Shown here in pieces: positions 52,454 to 55,518 of a stretch of DNA of 55,518 nucleotides. Source of the DNA: Streptomyces huasconensis. GTDB lineage: Bacteria > Actinomycetota > Actinomycetes > Streptomycetales > Streptomycetaceae. Position numbers and translations under genes: made by a program. The DNA lies in assembly GCA_004010275.1 (NCBI GenBank), contig RBWT01000029.1, positions 1 through 55,518 of the forward strand, in the 5' to 3' direction. Below the pieces are notes generated by a model. That model was given only the letters and a program-made list of their open reading frames with translations, had not been told where the DNA came from and ran no database searches. The stretch's first letter is position 1; each line of letters begins with the position of its first letter.

Positions 52454-53812
52454 TCAGCACAGCGGCACCGTCCCTCCCGCGTCCCCGGGCCAGGCGGCCA
52501 AGGGGGTGAAGCCCTGGTGGCCGCACTCGCCGAACACCGTCAGCGGTGCCCCTCCGGACAGGGCGACCAGCCGCCACAGACTCCTGTCCGACGCGGCGGT
52601 GGGCGCCAGGGGCAGCGCCGATTCGCCGTCAGCGTCGGCCAGTTGCCATGCGCCGTCGGCCTGGGCCGGTATGACCTCGGAGAGTGTCACCGGCCAGGAC
52701 TCCAGCCAGGGGTCGTGGCGCAGCGCCTCGCCGTAGCGCGCGGCGGCCTCGGCTGTCCGTACGCCTGGTGGCCGCTCAGCGGTGGGGGCCGGGGCCGCGA
52801 ACTGTTCGCCCAGGTCGGCCCGGAGCTGCCGTGCGCCCGGGTATCCCGTCAGCTCCGCGTCGACCGTGAGGCCCACCGGCAGGGCGAGCGCGGGGGCGCG
52901 GCCCGCCGCCCCGTACGAGAGGAGGAGGGCGGTGCGGCCGGAGTCCGTGCCGTACAGCCAGACGCGGCGCGTGGTGAGCTTGCTGTCGGCGGTGTCGTAC
53001 TGCGCGAGGACCAGCCAGCGGTCGCGCAGCGGTGGGCCCTCCGGCTGGGCGGGCAGGCCGACACGGGAGCGGACCGTGGCGGCCAGGCCGGGCGGCAACG
53101 CGTCGCGGTGGAGCCAGCCCTGGTCGAGGAGGTGCAGCAGGGCGCACTCCTCCAGCAGGCGCACCGGCCAGCCGGGCCCGGAGGAGGGTATGGCTCCCAA
53201 CTCCCGGACGCGCGCCGCCAGTCCCGGTGCCTGTGCGTCCACCATGCGGGCCGCCGTCTCCTCCCACAGGCCGTACCCCGCCTGTTCGGCGGAGGCCGTG
53301 CCGGAGCGCATCAGGTCGGACAGGCGCTGCTCCAGCTCTGTCGCCCCCGCCGTGATGCGCGCGGCCCGCTTCTCCGCTCTTCTGCGCGCCGCCTCAGGGT
53401 CGGCCGGGGCGGCGGGCGAAGCGGTCGAACTCCGCTTGTCCTCGACTCTTTTGCGGCGGGAAGCCAGCCACTCCTCCGCCCACGCCGGCGGCTCGCCGTC
53501 CGGCACGGTGCCGTCCGCGCCCGCCCAGACCAGCAGCAGCCCCAGCGCGTGCTTGCACGGGAACTTGCGGCTCGGACAACTGCATTTGTACGCCGGGCCC
53601 GCCGCGTCCGCGCCGCCCGGGATGTCGATGACCGTCTGATACGGCTTGCTGCCGCTGCCCTTGCACAGCCCCCACACCGCCCCCTCGTCAGAACTGCCCG
53701 TCTCCGACCACGGTCCGGCCACGCCGAGTCCGCTTCCCGCCTTGCGTGACGGGGCGTCAGGCGCCAGTGCCAGCACCTGGTCCGCCGTCCAGCGCACCCC
53801 CTGCTGAGTCAT
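52454..53812 (-). CDS. SWIM zinc-finger family protein (YehQ-like)
   Basis: A 452-residue SWIM protein. The zinc-binding CxCxnCxH motif is CSCPSRKFPCKHALGL, near residues 77-92, within a region typical of the family (GGADAAGPAYK upstream, LVWAGADG downstream). The rest is a charged helix (DPEAARRRAEKRAARI) and a large alpha/beta region with no name I can give. ATG 53812 has no ribosome-binding site, but a DNA-damage-type -10 box ends seven bases upstream, so it is probably leaderless. SWIM domains bind DNA or proteins. In E. coli the comparable yehL-yehM-yehP-yehQ cluster pairs a MoxR ATPase with SWIM and vWA proteins. Gene order here (SWIM then DUF5691) suggests one operon, with a 23-base gap. 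Confidence 0.88.
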   Translation of the reverse strand: MTQQGVRWTADQVLALAPDAPSRKAGSGLGVAGPWSETGSSDEGAVWGLCKGSGSKPYQTVIDIPGGADAAGPAYKCSCPSRKFPCKHALGLLLVWAGADGTVPDGEPPAWAEEWLASRRKRVEDKRSSTASPAAPADPEAARRRAEKRAARITAGATELEQRLSDLMRSGTASAEQAGYGLWEETAARMVDAQAPGLAARVRELGAIPSSGPGWPVRLLEECALLHLLDQGWLHRDALPPGLAATVRSRVGLPAQPEGPPLRDRWLVLAQYDTADSKLTTRRVWLYGTDSGRTALLLSYGAAGRAPALALPVGLTVDAELTGYPGARQLRADLGEQFAAPAPTAERPPGVRTAEAAARYGEALRHDPWLESWPVTLSEVIPAQADGAWQLADADGESALPLAPTAASDRSLWRLVALSGGAPLTVFGECGHQGFTPLAAWPGDAGGTVPLC

Positions 53813-53818
53813 GTCTCG

Positions 53819-53841
53819 AAGGTAGGTCCCCCCACTGACAA
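53819..53841 (-). promoter_or_regulatory. RecA-NDp-type promoter of the SWIM-DUF5691 operon
   Basis: Read leftward, TTGTCAGTG (53841-53833), eight bases, then TACCTT (53824-53819) match the tTGTCRgtg-N8-TAnnnT DNA-damage promoter at every defined position. Seven bases on is the ATG at 53812, implying a leaderless mRNA. The motif with its flanks (CGATTGTCAGTGG) is repeated in inverted orientation at 53888-53900. Confidence 0.72.
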
Positions 53842-53890
53842 TCGGCCCGGGTGCGGGCTTTTGCCCAGGTCAGAGCCGTGCCGGGGTCGA

Positions 53891-53913
53891 TTGTCAGTGG
53901 CGTGGTGCACCGT
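53891..53913 (+). promoter_or_regulatory. RecA-NDp-type promoter of the MoxR-DUF5682 operon
   Basis: TTGTCAGTGGC (53891-53901) matches the Streptomyces form of the damage-inducible promoter exactly in its upstream element. The downstream hexamer CACCGT (53908-53913) keeps the A and final T of TAnnnT but not the first T, so it is a weaker match than its inverted partner. The leader to the ATG at 53966 would be about 45 bases. Confidence 0.6.
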
Positions 53914-53965
53914 GGAGACACATCCGGGCCAGACGTGCCCGGGCGAGCTGGAGGGGGATCGCGCC

Positions 53966-55090
53966 ATGACCGTTTCCGTCGACTCGACGACGTCCGCGAC
54001 CGCGCATCAGGACGCGGTCCTGAGGCCGCACGCGGAGCACGCCTTCGCCGCCGAACTGGCCGCGCTCGCCGCGCAGGACGACCGGCCGAGGCCGCAGCGG
54101 TGGCAGCTCTCCCCGTGGGCCGTGGCGACGTATCTGCTCGGCGGCACGCTGCCCGACGGCACCGTGATCACACCGAAGTACGTGGGGCCGCGCCGCATCG
54201 TCGAGGTCGCCGTCACCACGCTCGCCACCGACCGCGCCCTGCTGCTGCTCGGGGTGCCCGGCACCGCGAAGACGTGGGTGTCCGAGCATCTCGCGGCGGC
54301 GGTCAGCGGGGACTCGACGCTGCTCGTGCAGGGCACGGCAGGCACCCCGGAAGAGGCCATCCGGTACGGGTGGAACTACGCCCAGCTCCTCGCGCACGGC
54401 CCGAGCCGTGACGCGCTCGTGCCCAGCCCCGTCATGCGGGCGATGGCCGACGGGATGACGGCACGCGTCGAGGAGCTGACCCGCATCCCCGCCGACGTAC
54501 AGGACTCGCTGATCACGATCCTGTCGGAGAAGACCCTGCCCATCCCCGAGTTGGGCCAGGAGGTGCAGGCCGTGCGGGGCTTCAACCTCATCGCCACCGC
54601 CAATGACCGCGACCGCGGGGTCAACGACCTGTCGAGCGCTCTGCGCCGCCGCTTCAACACCGTCGTCCTGCCCCTGCCGGAGAGCGCCGACGCCGAGGTC
54701 GACATCGTCGCGCGACGGGTCGACCAGATCGGCCGCTCGCTCGATCTGCCCGCGGGCCCCGAGGGCATCGACGAGATACGCCGCGTCGTCACCGTCTTCC
54801 GTGAACTGCGCGACGGCGTCACGGCCGACGGGCGGACGAAGGTGAAGTCGCCCAGCGGCACCCTCTCGACGGCCGAGGCGATCTCCGTCGTCACCAACGG
54901 CCTGGCCCTGGCGACCCACTTCGGAGACGGCGTCCTGCGTCCCGGTGACGTCGCGGCCGGCATCCTCGGGGCCGTGGTGCGGGACCCGGCGGCGGACCGT
55001 GTGATCTGGCAGGAGTACCTGGAGACGGTCGTGCGCGAGCGGGACGGCTGGAAGGACTTCTACCGCGCGTGCCGCGAGGTGAGCGCATGA
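53966..55090 (+). CDS. MoxR-family AAA+ ATPase, YehL-like
   Basis: A 374-residue AAA+ ATPase of the MoxR clade, chaperone-like enzymes that usually work with vWA-domain proteins. Walker A is GVPGTAKT near residues 96-103, with Ala in place of the usual Gly before Lys. The Walker B position reads RVEELTRIPADVQDSL, with Glu where Asp is expected. Sensor 1 is FNLIATANDRDRG and the arginine finger region is LSSALRRRFN. The C-terminal lid includes SPSGTLSTAEAISVV. ATG 53966 follows GGAGGGGG. Its stop overlaps the DUF5682 start by four bases, so the two are coupled. It diverges from the SWIM-DUF5691 operon. Confidence 0.9.
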   Translation: MTVSVDSTTSATAHQDAVLRPHAEHAFAAELAALAAQDDRPRPQRWQLSPWAVATYLLGGTLPDGTVITPKYVGPRRIVEVAVTTLATDRALLLLGVPGTAKTWVSEHLAAAVSGDSTLLVQGTAGTPEEAIRYGWNYAQLLAHGPSRDALVPSPVMRAMADGMTARVEELTRIPADVQDSLITILSEKTLPIPELGQEVQAVRGFNLIATANDRDRGVNDLSSALRRRFNTVVLPLPESADAEVDIVARRVDQIGRSLDLPAGPEGIDEIRRVVTVFRELRDGVTADGRTKVKSPSGTLSTAEAISVVTNGLALATHFGDGVLRPGDVAAGILGAVVRDPAADRVIWQEYLETVVRERDGWKDFYRACREVSA

Positions 55091-55518
55091 CGGGGGCGGG
55101 AGTCGAGACGCGCGCGGCGGCGGGCACCGGCGGGGCGCTGCTGCTCGGGGTGCGGCACCACGGGCCCGGGTCGCCCGCGGCGGTGCGGCCGCGCTCGACG
55201 AGGCACGGCCCGACGCCGTCCTCGTCGAGGGGCCGCCGGAGGCCGACGCCCTAGTGCACCTGGCCGCCGACGAGGGCATGCGGCCGCCGGTGGCACTGCT
55301 CGCGCACGTGGTGGACGAGCCGGGCTGCTCCGCGTTCTGGCCGCTCGCCGAGTTCTCTCCGGAGTGGGTCGCCATCCGGTGGGCCGTGGAGCGGGACGTG
55401 CCGGTCCGTTTCATCGACCTCCCGGCGGCACACTCGCTGGCGCGGGCGGACGGGGTGGATGGGGCGGACGAGGCGGACAGGGCAGACGGGGCGGACGAGG
55501 AGCCCGGGGGGTGCGAGG
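55087..55518 (+). CDS. DUF5682 family protein, 5' part (frameshifted near 55188, runs off the window)
   Basis: The N-terminal part of a DUF5682 protein, the usual partner of YehL-type MoxR ATPases (YehM-like). ATG 55087 overlaps the MoxR stop and begins MTGAGVETRAAAGTGGALLL. The family signature VRHHGPGS appears at residues 22-29. The frame then breaks; one G added to the run at 55188 (tgcggccg to tgcgggccg) continues with AALDEARPDAVLVEGPPEAD, ALLAHVVDEPGCSAFWPLAE and VPVRFIDLPAAHSL. An Asp/Ala-Gly repeat (ADGVDGADEADRADGADEE) follows at the window edge. The 3' end and the expected vWA-domain gene lie beyond the window. Function unknown. Confidence 0.8.

Overview
The window is a stretch of Streptomyces core chromosome. 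Supporting signs are very high G+C with near-saturated third codon positions, a WhiD/BldM developmental gene pair, GTG and leaderless starts, Streptomyces-type intergenic repeats and a c-di-AMP riboswitch. Gene order matches my memory of the S. coelicolor SCO4767-SCO4800 interval (whiD, bldM, an ECF sigma factor, guaB, guaB3, glpD, five Ser/Thr kinases, gabD2, a GMC oxidoreductase, aroQ, guaA, a two-component pair, two NlpC/P60 genes, pcrA, icmB). No prophage, insertion sequence, CRISPR array, tRNA or rRNA was seen.

Layout. 1-2.6 kb: SDR oxidoreductase, MOSC protein, LysR regulator. 2.7-4.9 kb: whiD, bldM (behind a consensus sigma-BldN promoter) and a SigD/ShbA-like sigma factor. 5.0-7.7 kb: guaB and guaB3. 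7.8-11 kb: nucleotide-sugar dehydrogenase and glpD, diverging around two inverted DnaA-box sequences. 11.4-21.6 kb: five tandem membrane Ser/Thr kinases, one of them a pseudokinase. 21.7-28.9 kb: gabD2, GMC oxidoreductase, secreted proteins and two paralogous lipoproteins. 28.9-32.1 kb: repeats, a strongly structured gene-free element, aroQ with an apparent Phe/Tyr attenuator, and guaA. 32-39.7 kb: flavin/PLP-type oxidase, aldolase-like protein, membrane proteins and a LiaFSR-like set with PspC domains. 39.9-44 kb: two NlpC/P60 wall hydrolases, the second behind a c-di-AMP riboswitch. 44-50.3 kb: pcrA, an M23 endopeptidase, a lipase and icmB. 50.6-55.5 kb: a divergent SWIM/DUF5691 and MoxR/DUF5682 cluster that runs off the right edge.

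Main themes. (1) GTP synthesis (guaB, guaB3, guaA), development (whiD, bldM, sigma factor) and wall growth or stress (five kinases, LiaFSR-like set, NlpC/P60, M23) are interleaved. (2) The most interesting system is the YehL-type MoxR cluster at the right end. Its divergent promoters match the RecA-independent DNA-damage promoter (TTGTCAGTG-N8-TAnnnT), and the only other convincing copy in the window precedes pcrA. This suggests that a poorly described MoxR system belongs to a DNA-damage regulon. (3) aroQ has a leaderless Phe/Tyr-containing leader ORF, a pause hairpin and a terminator that can form an alternative pairing.

Caution. About sixteen frame breaks, most of them explained by one missing base in a G/C run, interrupt thirteen genes including guaB, bldM and whiD. 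Because several are essential or developmentally central, I read them as sequence or assembly indels and annotate those genes across the break.
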